Notes under the pieces: model-generated
Databases searched by the model: none
The model's input: only the letters and a program-made list of their open reading frames with translations
What the model was told of the DNA's origin: nothing
Part shown: positions 31,950 through 41,357 of the stretch, in pieces
How the letters are laid out: every line of letters starts with the position of its first letter
How positions within the stretch are numbered: the first letter of the stretch is position 1
Source: Acinetobacter sp. NIPH 2100
Lineage (GTDB): Bacteria; Pseudomonadota; Gammaproteobacteria; Pseudomonadales; Moraxellaceae
NCBI RefSeq assembly: GCF_000369805.1
Contig: NZ_KB850224.1
Span: forward strand, 3,008,480 to 3,072,479
Reading direction: 5' to 3'
DNA length: 64,000 nucleotides
Translations under genes and position numbers: made by a program

Positions 31950-32156
31950 TTAGTCTTCGTCACCAAGGTCATCGTCGTCGAAATCGTAATCAAAATCTTT
32001 TAATTCTCGCTCTAAACGACGTTGAGCCAAGAGATCATCGATCAAACGGCGCTTTTCTAATGATTCTTTGGCAGTAATTTTTCCAGATGACTCATCAAAA
32101 CCTGCATCATCTTCGCCATAGTTATCATCATCTAATTCAAAATCTGTAGAAGACAC
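31950..32156 (-). CDS. Small acidic protein, resembles PA3496-type proteins
   Basis: The 68-residue protein starts with GTG at 32156, with AGAGG seven bases upstream. Both ends are Asp/Glu-rich, and the middle is a basic helical segment (AKESLEKRRLIDDLLAQRR at about 29-47). The acidic-basic-acidic pattern with RRxxEDLLEQRRLxxEL-like spacing resembles the PA3496 family of putative envelope integrity proteins, but that match is from memory and uncertain. It is upstream of the YgfB-like gene and divergent from rpoD across 348 bp. Confidence 0.7.
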   Translation of the reverse strand: MSSTDFELDDDNYGEDDAGFDESSGKITAKESLEKRRLIDDLLAQRRLERELKDFDYDFDDDDLGDED

Positions 32157-32504
32157 TAAGTACCTCTAATGAAAAAATATAAATGGGTCTAGCCGCTATT
32201 TATCGGTCTTAGCCAACCTTGTCAAGTTTTATTTGTTTTTTTTGCTATAAAATGATGTTTTGTACTTTTTTTCATCAGTTTTTTTGTGTATTTATAATCT
32301 AAGGACAACAGCAATCAAAAAAGTCCTACAAGAGGGATCAACAGCTTGAAAAATTATGACTTAACCCCATATTCAAGGAACGAAGGTGAAAACAAAGCTA
32401 TTTTTATTTTAAAGTTAACGGATCGAATCCAAAACATTCATCGTGAATTGTGCTATCATGCACGGTTTTTCACCGCCCCAGATTCAACAAAAGAGTAAGC
32501 AAAG
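32157..32504. promoter_or_regulatory. rpoD: 348-bp divergent region upstream of rpoD
   Basis: No ORF. Three rpoD promoter candidates are visible on the plus strand: a consensus -10 TATAAT at 32293-32298 with a weak -35; TTGAAA (32346) with TATTCA (32370), 18-bp spacer; and an extended -10 TGCTATCAT at 32451-32459, 46 bases before the ATG. The promoter of the small acidic protein gene lies at the left end. Confidence 0.45.
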
Positions 32505-34391
32505 ATGAGCGATATGAATTCCCCTACTTCGCAAGTAGCGGCTCTGATTAGCCGAGGCAAAGAGCAAGGTTATTTAACTTACGCTGAGGTTAACGATCAT
32601 CTACCAGACTCAATTACGGAAAGTGAGCAGATTGAAGACATCATTCAGATGCTTCAAGACGTTGGTATTCCAGTGCATGAACGTGCGCCAGAAACTGACG
32701 ACACCATGTTTGGTGAATCAACTGAAGCAGCCGATGAGGTTGCTGAGGAAGAAGCTGCTGCCGTATTAGCATCGGTTGAAAGTGAGCCTGGTCGTACCAC
32801 TGACCCTGTGCGTATGTATATGCGTGAAATGGGTACGGTTGAACTTCTTACGCGTGAAGGCGAAATTAGCATTGCAAAACGTATCGAAGAAGGTATTCGT
32901 GACGTTTTACATTCGATTGCTTACTGGCCAAATGCGGTTGAAGTTGTTTTACAAGAATATAATGACTTTTTAACAGGTGAGCGTCGTCTTGCCGATATTC
33001 TATCTGGCTATTTAGATCCAGAATCTGATGAAGAAATTCCTGAAGTTCTTGAAGAAGAAACTGAGCTTGAAGAGGAAGATGAAAAATCTCCAGCTAAAGC
33101 AAAAGATGTCAAACTTGATGATGATGACGAAGAAGAAGAGTCTGAAGGTGATGATGATTCTGAAGGTGATTCAGGTCCAGATCCTGAAATTGCAAAAGCA
33201 CGTTTCACTGAGCTAGAAAACGCTTGGAATGAGACCAAAGCCATCATCACAAAACATGGCCGTAACAGTGCTGAAGCGAATGCTGCGCTTGAGTCGCTTG
33301 CTGCTGTCTTCATGATGTTCAAATTTACACCTCGTTTATTTGAAATCATTTCAGAAATGATCCGTGGCACACATGAGCAAATCCGTTCAAACGAACGTGA
33401 AATTATGCGTTATGCCGTACGTCGTGGTCGTATGGATCGCAATCAGTTCCGTCTGACCTTCCCTGAGCAAGAATCAAATCTAGCTTGGTTAGATGAGCAG
33501 ATTGCAAAAGCACCTGCTGAAACCAAAGGTCATTTAGAAAAAGTTCGCCCTGATGTATTGGCATTCCAACAAAAGATTGCCGATATTGAGAAAGATCTTG
33601 GCCTAAACGTTAAAGATATCAAAGATATCTCTAAACGTATGACGGTTGGTGAAGCAAAAGCACGTCGTGCCAAGAAAGAGATGGTTGAGGCAAACTTACG
33701 TTTGGTAATTTCGATTGCGAAGAAATACACCAACCGTGGCTTACAATTCCTCGATCTGATCCAAGAAGGTAACATCGGTTTGATGAAGGCCGTAGACAAG
33801 TTTGAATACCGTCGTGGTTATAAATTCTCGACCTATGCAACTTGGTGGATTCGTCAGGCGATCACACGTTCGATTGCGGACCAAGCACGTACCATTCGTA
33901 TTCCAGTACACATGATTGAGACCATCAACAAGATCAACCGTGTTTCTCGTCAACTTCTTCAAGAAATGGGTCGTGAACCTACTCCTGAGGAATTGGGTGA
34001 GCGTCTGGAAATGGACGAAGTTAAAGTTCGTAAAGTACTTAAAATCGCAAAAGAACCAATTTCGATGGAAACACCGATTGGTGATGATGAAGATTCGCAT
34101 CTTGGTGATTTCATTGAAGATGGCAACATCACGTCTCCAATTGATGCTGCAACTTCAGAAGGCTTAAAAGAAGCCACTCGTGAAGTACTTGAAAACTTAA
34201 CCGAACGTGAAGCGAAAGTATTGAAAATGCGTTTTGGTATTGATATGCCAACCGATCATACTTTAGAAGAAGTCGGTAAACAGTTTGACGTAACACGTGA
34301 ACGTATTCGTCAGATTGAAGCGAAAGCGTTGCGTAAACTTCGCCACCCTTCTCGTTCAGAACACCTACGTTCATTCTTGGAAAATGACTAA
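32505..34391 (+). CDS. rpoD: RNA polymerase primary sigma factor sigma-70
   Basis: RpoD directs core RNA polymerase to housekeeping promoters. The 628-residue protein has region 1.1 (about 5-80) and region 1.2 ([21 protein letters not shown]). The non-conserved region contains a strongly acidic block (about 180-225, runs of Glu and Asp). Regions 2-4 end with the helix-turn-helix [19 protein letters not shown] and [12 protein letters not shown]. The length is usual for gammaproteobacteria. It is monocistronic, with a hairpin downstream; rpsU and dnaG are not adjacent, unlike in E. coli. Confidence 0.98.
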   Translation: MSDMNSPTSQVAALISRGKEQGYLTYAEVNDHLPDSITESEQIEDIIQMLQDVGIPVHERAPETDDTMFGESTEAADEVAEEEAAAVLASVESEPGRTTDPVRMYMREMGTVELLTREGEISIAKRIEEGIRDVLHSIAYWPNAVEVVLQEYNDFLTGERRLADILSGYLDPESDEEIPEVLEEETELEEEDEKSPAKAKDVKLDDDDEEEESEGDDDSEGDSGPDPEIAKARFTELENAWNETKAIITKHGRNSAEANAALESLAAVFMMFKFTPRLFEIISEMIRGTHEQIRSNEREIMRYAVRRGRMDRNQFRLTFPEQESNLAWLDEQIAKAPAETKGHLEKVRPDVLAFQQKIADIEKDLGLNVKDIKDISKRMTVGEAKARRAKKEMVEANLRLVISIAKKYTNRGLQFLDLIQEGNIGLMKAVDKFEYRRGYKFSTYATWWIRQAITRSIADQARTIRIPVHMIETINKINRVSRQLLQEMGREPTPEELGERLEMDEVKVRKVLKIAKEPISMETPIGDDEDSHLGDFIEDGNITSPIDAATSEGLKEATREVLENLTEREAKVLKMRFGIDMPTDHTLEEVGKQFDVTRERIRQIEAKALRKLRHPSRSEHLRSFLEND

Positions 34392-34479
34392 TATTTGGGA
34401 AATCTTGAGTGAGGGTTAAAGCCCTTCGTTAAGACTTGAAGTTCAACACTTCATCCCCATTTATGTATTAGATCAAAAG

Positions 34480-34503
34480 CGCCTGCACTGATGCAGGCGT
34501 TTC
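34480..34503 (+). terminator. Hairpin between rpoD and ybeD
   Basis: A perfect stem CGCCTGCA/TGCAGGCG with loop CTGA is followed by only three T. It may be a weak terminator or an mRNA-stabilising hairpin upstream of ybeD. Confidence 0.55.
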
Positions 34504-34520
34504 AAATTAAGAGGTTGCTC

Positions 34521-34808
34521 ATGTTAGACCGCACTCCTTCTCGTGAATTGCAAGAACATCTTTGGGTTTTCCCGATGGACTATCCAATCAAATTGATTGG
34601 TAATGCAGGGGATGAACTTCGAGTCGCTGTTGTTGATATTTTGCAGAAGCACTTCCCTGAATTTGATGGCGAAACAGTGAAAGTTCAGCCGTCACGTACA
34701 GGCAAATACCACTCTTTAACTGCACAATTACGCTTTGAAGAGTTGGAACAAGTTCATGCCTTATACGCTGACCTTGCAGCCTGTCCTTTAATTAAGACAG
34801 CGCTTTAA
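34521..34808 (+). CDS. ybeD: YbeD family protein (DUF493)
   Basis: From the ATG at 34521 (GAGG six bases upstream) the protein is 95 residues. It has the ferredoxin-like, ACT-resembling YbeD fold: FPMDYPIKLIGNAG near the start, then QPSRTGKYHSLTAQLRF. The frame is open 30 bases further up, but that stretch lies over the hairpin. YbeD commonly sits before lipB, as here, and a role linked to lipoate has been suggested but not proven. Confidence 0.88.
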   Translation: MLDRTPSRELQEHLWVFPMDYPIKLIGNAGDELRVAVVDILQKHFPEFDGETVKVQPSRTGKYHSLTAQLRFEELEQVHALYADLAACPLIKTAL

Positions 34809-34957
34809 TAAAGAAGTCCAAAATACGCAAGTGTTTTGGATTTTTTTTGCACTAAAAATAACATCCAACATTTTGATAAATGGCTATTTATCTTTTCAAA
34901 ATCATTACATAATTAAGCCACTGATCCATTAAAAACTGTAAAGGAAGTTCTGCTGTA

Positions 34958-35611
34958 ATGAGTGCTGCGAAACCCACCTTAATCATTCGCTGTTTCAATG
35001 ATCTACAAGATTACACGGCTCGTTTTGAAGCAATGAAAGAGTTTACAACACACCGTGATGAAACCACACCTGATGAAGTTTGGTTATTACAACACCAAGA
35101 TGTTTTGACTCAAGGTCAAGCAGGCAAGCCTGAACATATTCTGCTGCACAGTAATCTTCCGATTGTTCATACAGATCGTGGCGGTCAAGTCACTTGGCAT
35201 GGCAAAGGTCAGTTGGTGGCTTATTTCCTATTAGATCTCAATCGCTTGAAGTGGCATGTCCGTACTTTAGTCACTTTTGCCGAGCAAGCCATGATTGATC
35301 TGCTCAAGCAATACAATATCGATGCCTACGCCAAACCTGATGCACCTGGAGTTTATGTAGACGGAAGAAAGATTGGTTCACTCGGTTTTAAAATCCGTCG
35401 CGGCCGTAGTTATCATGGTCTTGCACTTAATATCGACTGCGACCTAACAGGTTTTCAAACCATTAACCCATGCGGCTACGCAGGTTTAGAAATGGTGCGC
35501 TTACAAGATTTGCTACAAGATTACCCAAGCTTTGAACAACTGTGTCATGATTTCGTCGCTTATCTAAAAAATACCGACTTCTTTAATGACCTTGTAGTCA
35601 AATCTGAATAA
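34958..35611 (+). CDS. lipB: Octanoyl-[ACP]:protein octanoyltransferase
   Basis: LipB moves octanoyl groups from acyl carrier protein to lipoyl domains, the first step of lipoate synthesis that SucB and other E2 proteins need. The 217-residue protein shows [16 protein letters not shown], the catalytic Lys in [12 protein letters not shown], and the catalytic Cys in [17 protein letters not shown] lies upstream of the ATG. lipA is not seen in the window. Confidence 0.95.
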   Translation: MSAAKPTLIIRCFNDLQDYTARFEAMKEFTTHRDETTPDEVWLLQHQDVLTQGQAGKPEHILLHSNLPIVHTDRGGQVTWHGKGQLVAYFLLDLNRLKWHVRTLVTFAEQAMIDLLKQYNIDAYAKPDAPGVYVDGRKIGSLGFKIRRGRSYHGLALNIDCDLTGFQTINPCGYAGLEMVRLQDLLQDYPSFEQLCHDFVAYLKNTDFFNDLVVKSE

Positions 35612-35692
35612 TTTACTTTTCAATTCTAATAAAATAAATTAGAGTAAATACTCTAAATTAGCTTTTGCATAATTTTAACAAGGGATACGCAA

Positions 35693-36226
35693 GTGATTTC
35701 GACCAAAGCAGTGAAGCCCACTTTGCAATTTGCCTATGTCAAACTCATGATGGATGTCGTGGGTCGTGGCCTAGTCATGGCAAGCCAAGTAGACAGTGAA
35801 GTCCAACAGGAAGTCTCAAAGTTTCCTATTGGTTTTATCCTTTCAATGAATGTTTTTCCAAATGGGCCAGCATTTATTGCTCGGGTGACCGAAAAAAAAC
35901 AATTAGAGCTTTTGCCAAATTATAAAGGTAAGCCTGATTTAACCATTACCTTCAAGCATCTCACTCATGCCTTCTTGGTTTTTTCATTCCAAGAAAGTAC
36001 CGCACAAGCCTTCGCCAATGACCGTATGATCGCCGATGGTGATGTCTCTAGCGCCATCCGTCTTGTGCGCTGCCTGAATAAAATGGAAGCCTTGATCTTA
36101 CCTAAATTGATCGCTTCACTTGCCGTAAAACGCTACCCTACCGAATTGACATTTAAAGAAAAATTCACGGGTGCAAAAAATATCTATCTTAAAGTCGCGA
36201 AATCATATTTCAAACGGAGCGCATAA
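35693..36226 (+). CDS. SCP2-like sterol/lipid-binding domain protein
   Basis: The 177-residue protein starts with GTG at 35693 (AGGG nine bases upstream). The central part (about 40-135) resembles an SCP2 sterol-transfer fold: hydrophobic strands, then a Lys-Pro-Asp-Leu-Thr-Ile-Thr-Phe strand (KPDLTITFKH), and a late helix rich in hydrophobics. The C-terminus is basic. It has no signal peptide. Its stop is one base from the start of the alcohol dehydrogenase gene, so the two are translationally linked, suggesting that it binds a lipid or long-chain substrate for that enzyme. The family call is moderate and the substrate link is inference. Confidence 0.6.
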   Translation: MISTKAVKPTLQFAYVKLMMDVVGRGLVMASQVDSEVQQEVSKFPIGFILSMNVFPNGPAFIARVTEKKQLELLPNYKGKPDLTITFKHLTHAFLVFSFQESTAQAFANDRMIADGDVSSAIRLVRCLNKMEALILPKLIASLAVKRYPTELTFKEKFTGAKNIYLKVAKSYFKRSA

Positions 36227-36227
36227 C

Positions 36228-37412
36228 ATGGCTAAGCCTTATTACGAGTTTTTCTGTCCAGTAAAAGTCATTGCTGGTAACGCTGCGTTAGAGCACATCC
36301 CTTTTGAACTTGCGACACTTGGTGCAAAACGCCCGATGATCATTACTGATAAAGGTGTGCGTGCCAATGGTTTGCTTGCCCCAATCGAAGCGGCATTCAG
36401 CACCACTGATGCTGTGATTGGCGCGATTTTTGATGACGTTCCACCAGATTCAAGCTTGGAAGTGGTTCGCTTAGCGGCAGAGCTTTACCGTAAACAGAAA
36501 TGTGATGCAATCATTGCGATTGGCGGTGGTTCGGTCATCGACACCTCTAAAGCAACCAATATTTTGGTGTCTGAAGGTGGTGACGATCTCCTGCAATATT
36601 CAGGTGCGCATAATCTGCCAAAACCACTCAAACCATTCTTCGTAATTCCAACCACATCGGGTACAGGATCTGAAGCAACCATGGTTGCTGTGGTTTCTGA
36701 TACACAAAAGAATGTGAAGCTGGCATTTGCATCGTATTACCTGATGCCACATGCCGCAATTCTTGACCCACGCATGACACAGACACTCCCACCTCATTTG
36801 ACCGCAATGACAGGTATGGATGCGCTAACGCACTGTGTTGAAGCCTATACTTGCTTGGCAGCCAATCCTCTGAGCGATGCCTATGCCAGTGCGGGTATCA
36901 AAAAAATTAGCGAAAACTTATTTAAAGTTTTAGACAATCCAAGTGATGCACAAGGTCGCCTAGAACTTGCTCAAGCATCAACCATGGCTGGTATTGCCTT
37001 CTCGAACTCAATGGTCGGCTTAGTGCATTCACTTGGTCATGCGCTTGGTGCGGTTGCCCATCTTCCGCATGGTCTATGCATGAACTTATTCCTGCCATAC
37101 GTGCTTGAATATAACAAAGAGATTAATGGCGATAAGATTGGTGAATTGCTACTTCCACTCGCTGGCGCAGATATTTATGCACAAACACCTGCAAACCTAC
37201 GTGCCGATAAAGCCATTGCCACGATTCTTGCAATGCGTGATCGCTTGTTTAGCCTGACCAAACTTCCTCGTACTTTACGTGAAACAGCTAAAATCACTGA
37301 AGCTCAGTTGGATGAAGTTGCAGAAAAGGCTTTAAATGATGGTTCAATCATTTACAATCCGAAAGAAGCAAGTTTGCAAGATATCCGCGCTATTTTACAA
37401 AAAGCGTGGTAA
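36228..37412 (+). CDS. Iron-containing alcohol dehydrogenase
   Basis: From the ATG at 36228 (CGGAG upstream) the enzyme is 394 residues. It is a group III NAD(P)-dependent alcohol dehydrogenase with the nucleotide loop GGGSVIDT (99-106). Metal ligands inferred by spacing from FucO are Asp198, His202, His267 and His281. Signature segments PTTSGTGSEAT and HSLGHALGAVAHLPHG are present. An in-frame ATG at 36171 lies inside the SCP2-like gene and is rejected. The partner gene upstream suggests a hydrophobic alcohol or aldehyde substrate; this is not shown by sequence. Confidence 0.93.
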   Translation: MAKPYYEFFCPVKVIAGNAALEHIPFELATLGAKRPMIITDKGVRANGLLAPIEAAFSTTDAVIGAIFDDVPPDSSLEVVRLAAELYRKQKCDAIIAIGGGSVIDTSKATNILVSEGGDDLLQYSGAHNLPKPLKPFFVIPTTSGTGSEATMVAVVSDTQKNVKLAFASYYLMPHAAILDPRMTQTLPPHLTAMTGMDALTHCVEAYTCLAANPLSDAYASAGIKKISENLFKVLDNPSDAQGRLELAQASTMAGIAFSNSMVGLVHSLGHALGAVAHLPHGLCMNLFLPYVLEYNKEINGDKIGELLLPLAGADIYAQTPANLRADKAIATILAMRDRLFSLTKLPRTLRETAKITEAQLDEVAEKALNDGSIIYNPKEASLQDIRAILQKAW

Positions 37413-37477
37413 TTCATTCAGCAAACAAAAGTGATGCAAGAGTTTAATTAAGCATATCTAAGGCGGTTGTTATTTTC

Positions 37478-37663
37478 ATGGCAGAGAACAATACACAACG
37501 ATCTGGCAAGTACATCGCCTTAAGTATAGCTTTTGGCGCTGCTCTAGGGGCGGCGTTCAATCAAGTCGCGATTGGCGTTGCTTTTGGTCTCATCTTTGCC
37601 ACTCTATTTAGCGCCTATCGGAGTTGCAAGAGCAACCAAAATATTGATTTTCATGATAATTAA
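37478..37663 (+). CDS. Small glycine-zipper-like membrane protein
   Basis: The 61-residue protein has two hydrophobic segments rich in Gly and Ala (about 11-27 and 30-46), separated by a short turn, with a charged C-terminal tail. A weak AAGG-type ribosome site precedes the ATG. It lies 65 bp after the alcohol dehydrogenase on the same strand. No family recognised; the composition is what makes it plausible as a real gene. Confidence 0.6.
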   Translation: MAENNTQRSGKYIALSIAFGAALGAAFNQVAIGVAFGLIFATLFSAYRSCKSNQNIDFHDN

Positions 37664-37953
37664 TAAGCCATCCGTAATTCCGCTCCCCCTCATTCAAAAG
37701 AAACAACCATCACCAATTCCCTCATATAAGTAGGCTTATCAAGGCCTTTTGCTTTGAAATGAATCTTTATTCATCGATTTGTTTCGCTTTTTGGCAAAAA
37801 ACTTGCTAAAAAAAGCATAAAAGTACTGACAATTTATAGCGTTTTAGGATAGATTGGCGCACTTTCGTTTTTTGTACGGGGGATCGTTTTCGTCTCAAAC
37901 GATCCTTAACACTAAAAGCTGATCTTTGATCAACGATTATGAGGATAACGCCG
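37664..37953. promoter_or_regulatory. 290-bp gap upstream of the amino-acid permease gene
   Basis: No ORF or RNA gene seen. It should hold the permease promoter. The last bases contain GAGGAT, the likely ribosome site. I could not pick a promoter with confidence. Confidence 0.4.
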
Positions 37954-39348
37954 TTGACAAATCCATCCGGGACTCAACCAACAGCGAAGCTGCAAAAGAA
38001 TCTTGTGCTTTGGCACATCATCATTATCGGCCTAGCTTACATTCAGCCATTAACTTTATTTGATACATTTGGTTTGGTATCTGAAAGAAGCGGTGGTCAT
38101 GTACCGACATCCTACATATTTGCCTTAGTTGCAATTCTTTTAACGTCAATCAGTTATGGTCACATGATTCGTCGTTATCCATCTTCTGGTTCTGCATATA
38201 CCTATGCCCAAAAGTCGATTCACCCTAATGTTGGTTTTATGGTGGGTTGGTCTTCATGGTTAGATTATCTGCTTTCTCCTCTGGTCAATATTATCCTTGC
38301 AGATATTTATTTGAGAGCACTCTTCCCAGAAGTAAATAATTGGATTTGGGTCATTGGTTTAACCGTACTTATGACGGTGATCAACCTGTTTGGTGCACGT
38401 TTCGTTGCACGTTTTAACAGTACCATTGTCGTGATCCAGCTCGGTGTTATTTTCTACTTTGTGTATCAGGTGTATGTTCTGCTGACACAAGGGGTCTATG
38501 CTGATGGCACACTAAATCCAGACAAAGCAGAACTATGGTCACTCGCGCCATTCTGGAATGAAATGACCTCTGTCGGGGCATTAATTGCAGGTGCAACGGT
38601 TCTGTGCTTCTCATTTACTGGTTTTGATGCTTTATCTTCACTTGCAGAAGAAACCAAAGATGCCGAAAAAACGTTGCCACGTGCAATTTTCACCACTGCA
38701 TTACTTGCAGGGATCATCTTTATTGTCAGTACCTACTTTATTCAGCTTTACTTCCCTAGCAATCCGAATACCTACTTCAACCCACTGGATGAATCTCAGC
38801 CAGTCATGGTTGCAGCGATTGGTAGCCTTGCATTTAAGACCATGGTTTTATACTTTGCAGTGGTGGCAGTCATGGCATCTGGTATTTCGGCACATGCAGG
38901 TGTATCACGTTTGATGTATGTGATGGGTCGTGATGGCGTGATCAATAAGAAATTATTCGGTCATATTAGCCCACGTTTGCATACACCAACTTACAACATC
39001 CTGATTGTCGGTGTCGTGGCTTTATCTGCAGGTTTCCTTGATCTTGAGCATATCGTGAACTTGATTAGCTTCGGTGCTTTAACCGCATTTAGCTTTGTTA
39101 ATTTCTCGGTAATTTCTCGTTACGCGTTGAGAGATGGTAAGAACAAGACACCAAAAGACATTATCAGTTACATCATCATTCCTACACTCGGTTTCGCCAG
39201 TGTATTTATGATGTGGTTAGAAATTGATAAATTGGCTTTACAGATTGGCTTGGCTTGGGCCGTCATCGGTGTCGGTTATCTTGCTTATAAAACCAAGGGC
39301 TTCAAATACAATGCACCACAGCATAATGAATTTGATGACAGACACTAA
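37954..39348 (+). CDS. APC family amino-acid permease
   Basis: The 464-residue protein has about 12 membrane helices and starts MTNPSGTQPT... if TTG at 37954 is used. GAGGA lies nine bases before that TTG, whereas the in-frame ATG at 37939 lies before this site and has none of its own. Family features include the first-helix segment LTLFDTFGLVSERSGG and SFTGFDALSSLAEETKDAEKTLPRAI, typical of the APC superfamily. It imports an amino acid or amine; the substrate is not evident. Single gene with a strong terminator. Confidence 0.88.
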   Translation: MTNPSGTQPTAKLQKNLVLWHIIIIGLAYIQPLTLFDTFGLVSERSGGHVPTSYIFALVAILLTSISYGHMIRRYPSSGSAYTYAQKSIHPNVGFMVGWSSWLDYLLSPLVNIILADIYLRALFPEVNNWIWVIGLTVLMTVINLFGARFVARFNSTIVVIQLGVIFYFVYQVYVLLTQGVYADGTLNPDKAELWSLAPFWNEMTSVGALIAGATVLCFSFTGFDALSSLAEETKDAEKTLPRAIFTTALLAGIIFIVSTYFIQLYFPSNPNTYFNPLDESQPVMVAAIGSLAFKTMVLYFAVVAVMASGISAHAGVSRLMYVMGRDGVINKKLFGHISPRLHTPTYNILIVGVVALSAGFLDLEHIVNLISFGALTAFSFVNFSVISRYALRDGKNKTPKDIISYIIIPTLGFASVFMMWLEIDKLALQIGLAWAVIGVGYLAYKTKGFKYNAPQHNEFDDRH

Positions 39349-39363
39349 TCTGACAACCTGATA

Positions 39364-39394
39364 TAAAAAAAGGCGCTAAATGCGCCTTTTTTTT
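39364..39394. terminator. Bidirectional terminator between the permease and flavodoxin genes
   Basis: A stem AAAAAAAGGCGC/GCGCCTTTTTTT with a 4-5 base loop and A/T tracts on both sides lies between converging genes. Confidence 0.9.
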
Positions 39395-39407
39395 ATGACT
39401 TGCTAAT

Positions 39408-39962
39408 TTAACCATGCAGCTTTTCAACAATTGTTTTCACTCTTTGTGCGTAAAGCTTCGCCGTTTCCAAGTCCCCAGTTGGGATCTCATCAGTACTGGC
39501 ATCTGATGGTGATTGAACCAATAATCCGACAGAACCACCTAAATTATTCACATCTTCACGTTTAGCATTTTTAGTATTAGCAGGCAATAATCCCAAGCTC
39601 ACCCAAATCCCACCATGCTGAGAAGCTAAAGTTTGTAATTGAATCAAGGTAACTTGCTTATCACCATTCAAACTCGCGCTATTGGTAAAGCCTGCAAAGA
39701 CTTTATCCTGCCAGCCACGGGTAAACCAAACTTTTGAAGATGCATCAGCAAATTTCTTAAACTGCCAAGGTGTCGCCGCCATATACGTAGGTGCACCGAA
39801 GACAATACCTTGTGCATCATTTAAAGTTTGCCAATCTTGCGCTGTAATATCACCATTCTGATCAATTTCAATCAGAGAGGCATCGATTGCGCCCGCAAAA
39901 GTTTCAGCAACCACTTTGGTATGGCCGTAGCCAGAGAAATATACAACCGCAATTTTTGTCAT
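39408..39962 (-). CDS. Flavodoxin-like NAD(P)H oxidoreductase (WrbA/FMN reductase type)
   Basis: From the ATG at 39962 the protein is 184 residues; GGAT lies seven bases upstream. An ATG four codons earlier overlaps that site. The flavodoxin P-loop-like segment YFSGYGHTKVVAE (about 8-20) and the GAPTYMAATPWQFKKF block are the FMN site of the WrbA/NQO-like family. It probably reduces quinones or other electrophiles as a cytosolic stress enzyme. It is divergent from an HxlR regulator gene across a spacer with a perfect 20-bp palindrome, so it is probably controlled by that regulator. Confidence 0.88.
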   Translation of the reverse strand: MTKIAVVYFSGYGHTKVVAETFAGAIDASLIEIDQNGDITAQDWQTLNDAQGIVFGAPTYMAATPWQFKKFADASSKVWFTRGWQDKVFAGFTNSASLNGDKQVTLIQLQTLASQHGGIWVSLGLLPANTKNAKREDVNNLGGSVGLLVQSPSDASTDEIPTGDLETAKLYAQRVKTIVEKLHG

Positions 39963-40025
39963 GGGATGATCCAAAATTTTTAAAAAGTTCGATTTAATGA
40001 TATATTTTAGAAACTAGGTGTCAAT

Positions 40026-40045
40026 TAGTTACCAATTGGTAACTA
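40026..40045. promoter_or_regulatory. Perfect 20-bp palindrome, probable HxlR operator
   Basis: The half-site TAGTTACCAA is followed directly by its exact inverse complement TTGGTAACTA. It lies in the 117-bp spacer between the flavodoxin and HxlR genes, 34 bases before the HxlR start. HxlR proteins bind such dyads as dimers. The assignment to this regulator is inference from position. Confidence 0.7.
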
Positions 40046-40079
40046 CTGACATCCCATTGAGAAAATAAGGGCTGTCGCT

Positions 40080-40454
40080 ATGAATCAGGCATTAAAATAC
40101 GATATTTATCAACAACATTGTCCTGCTCGTTTATTTTTTGAAAAAATTGCTGATAAATGGGTTTTGTTGATTATTAATGTCCTTGCTCGAGAGACCCAAC
40201 ACTTCAATTTACTCAAAAAAAACATCCAAGGCATTTCCCCTAAAGTACTTTCGCAAAAACTCAAAATGCTGGAACGTGATGGTTTTATTGAACGGCAAGT
40301 ACAAGATACTGCGCCGATTCGAGTTGATTATTCACTCACAACACTCGGCTTAGAAGTTGCGAAAATGGCGTATCAACTGAAAGATTGGGCTGAAAGTAAT
40401 ATCGAACAAGTGATTTATGCCCAACAACGGTTTGATTCAATTCAAGAAGAATAA
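40080..40454 (+). CDS. HxlR family transcriptional regulator
   Basis: The 124-residue protein is a winged helix-turn-helix of the HxlR type: CPARLFFEKIADKWVLLII near residues 14-32, then the recognition part GISPKVLSQKLKMLERDGFIERQ. Cys14 sits in the N-terminal position of redox- or electrophile-sensing family members such as HypR and QorR. It is divergent from the flavodoxin gene and upstream of a VOC gene, which starts 24 bp after its stop. Confidence 0.92.
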   Translation: MNQALKYDIYQQHCPARLFFEKIADKWVLLIINVLARETQHFNLLKKNIQGISPKVLSQKLKMLERDGFIERQVQDTAPIRVDYSLTTLGLEVAKMAYQLKDWAESNIEQVIYAQQRFDSIQEE

Positions 40455-40478
40455 ACCAGACGATATGGTGAGGTTCGT

Positions 40479-40859
40479 ATGTATCCACAACCTTTAATTG
40501 CAGTTGCAGATGTTGAGAAAACCAGTCAGTGGTACCAGACAATACTTGGTCTAGACAGTGGTCATAGCGGCAAAGAATATGAACAGTTGTTGTTTGAACA
40601 GCGCATGGTGTTGCAGTTGCATCAATGGCAAGCACATGAACATCCACATCTTGGCGACCCCAAACGGATGATTGGGAATGGGGTTTTATTGTGGTTTGAA
40701 AGCAATCGATTTGATGAGATTGTACAGAATTTACAAACCCATCAAGTCGAAATTTTAGAAGGTCCCAAATACAATCCCAATGCACATCATCGAGAGATTT
40801 GGTTTAGAGATCTAAATGGCTATACCTTGGTGGTTGCAAGCCCGTATGGTGATCTCTAG
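40479..40859 (+). CDS. VOC family protein (glyoxalase/bleomycin-resistance fold)
   Basis: The 126-residue protein has the VOC pattern of two paired beta-alpha-beta-beta-beta units: PLIAVADVEKTSQWYQTILGL at the start and EIWFRDLNGYTLVVASP at the end, with candidate metal ligands His/Glu. It is a dioxygenase- or glyoxalase-like or binding protein of unknown substrate. GAGG lies before the ATG. It follows the HxlR gene closely, so it may be in the same electrophile-response unit. It converges on trmL with 9 bp between. Confidence 0.85.
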   Translation: MYPQPLIAVADVEKTSQWYQTILGLDSGHSGKEYEQLLFEQRMVLQLHQWQAHEHPHLGDPKRMIGNGVLLWFESNRFDEIVQNLQTHQVEILEGPKYNPNAHHREIWFRDLNGYTLVVASPYGDL

Positions 40860-40868
40860 GCGATGAAA

Positions 40869-41339
40869 CTAGAGTTGTTTAAAACCTTGTTGTCGCCATG
40901 CTTCATAGACAATCACGGCGGTTGCATTAGAAAGGTTCAAGCTTCTTGAGTTTTCAGCCATCGGCAAACGGATCCACTGTTCTTGCGGGAACATCAGGCG
41001 TACCTGCTCAGGCAAACCACGCGTTTCAGGCCCCATCAACAAGGCCACGGGACGATTCAGATCAACGGTATGCGGTGTTGCTGCACCTTTAGTGGTCAGT
41101 GGAAAAACATGCTCTACCCCCTTCGCTTTTAAATCAGCAAGGCAAAGTTCGATCGTGTCCCAAATTTGCATTCTCGCCCATTCGTGGTAATCCAATCCTG
41201 CACGTTTCAACTTTTTGTCATCCAGCTCAAAACCCAAAGGTTTGACCAAATGTAGTTGCGCACCTGTATTGGCACATAGACGAATGATATTACCCGTATT
41301 CGCTGGAATCTCAGGCTCGTATAGGACGACATGAATCAC
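40869..41339 (-). CDS. trmL: tRNA (cytidine/uridine(34)-2'-O)-methyltransferase TrmL
   Basis: TrmL methylates the wobble ribose of certain leucine tRNAs using S-adenosylmethionine. The 156-residue SPOUT protein starts with GTG at 41339 (GAG about eight bases upstream). Motif segments [20 protein letters not shown] (8-27), [11 protein letters not shown] and the knot region [19 protein letters not shown] are all present. A palindromic repeat separates it from cysG. Confidence 0.94.
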   Translation of the reverse strand: MIHVVLYEPEIPANTGNIIRLCANTGAQLHLVKPLGFELDDKKLKRAGLDYHEWARMQIWDTIELCLADLKAKGVEHVFPLTTKGAATPHTVDLNRPVALLMGPETRGLPEQVRLMFPQEQWIRLPMAENSRSLNLSNATAVIVYEAWRQQGFKQL

Positions 41340-41357
41340 AAATTTTCTCTACTTTAA

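Noticed and set aside
33008..33370. Ser-rich minus-strand frame inside rpoD
   Set aside because: It is the complement of the acidic block of RpoD (Glu/Asp codons read as Ser) and is not a gene.
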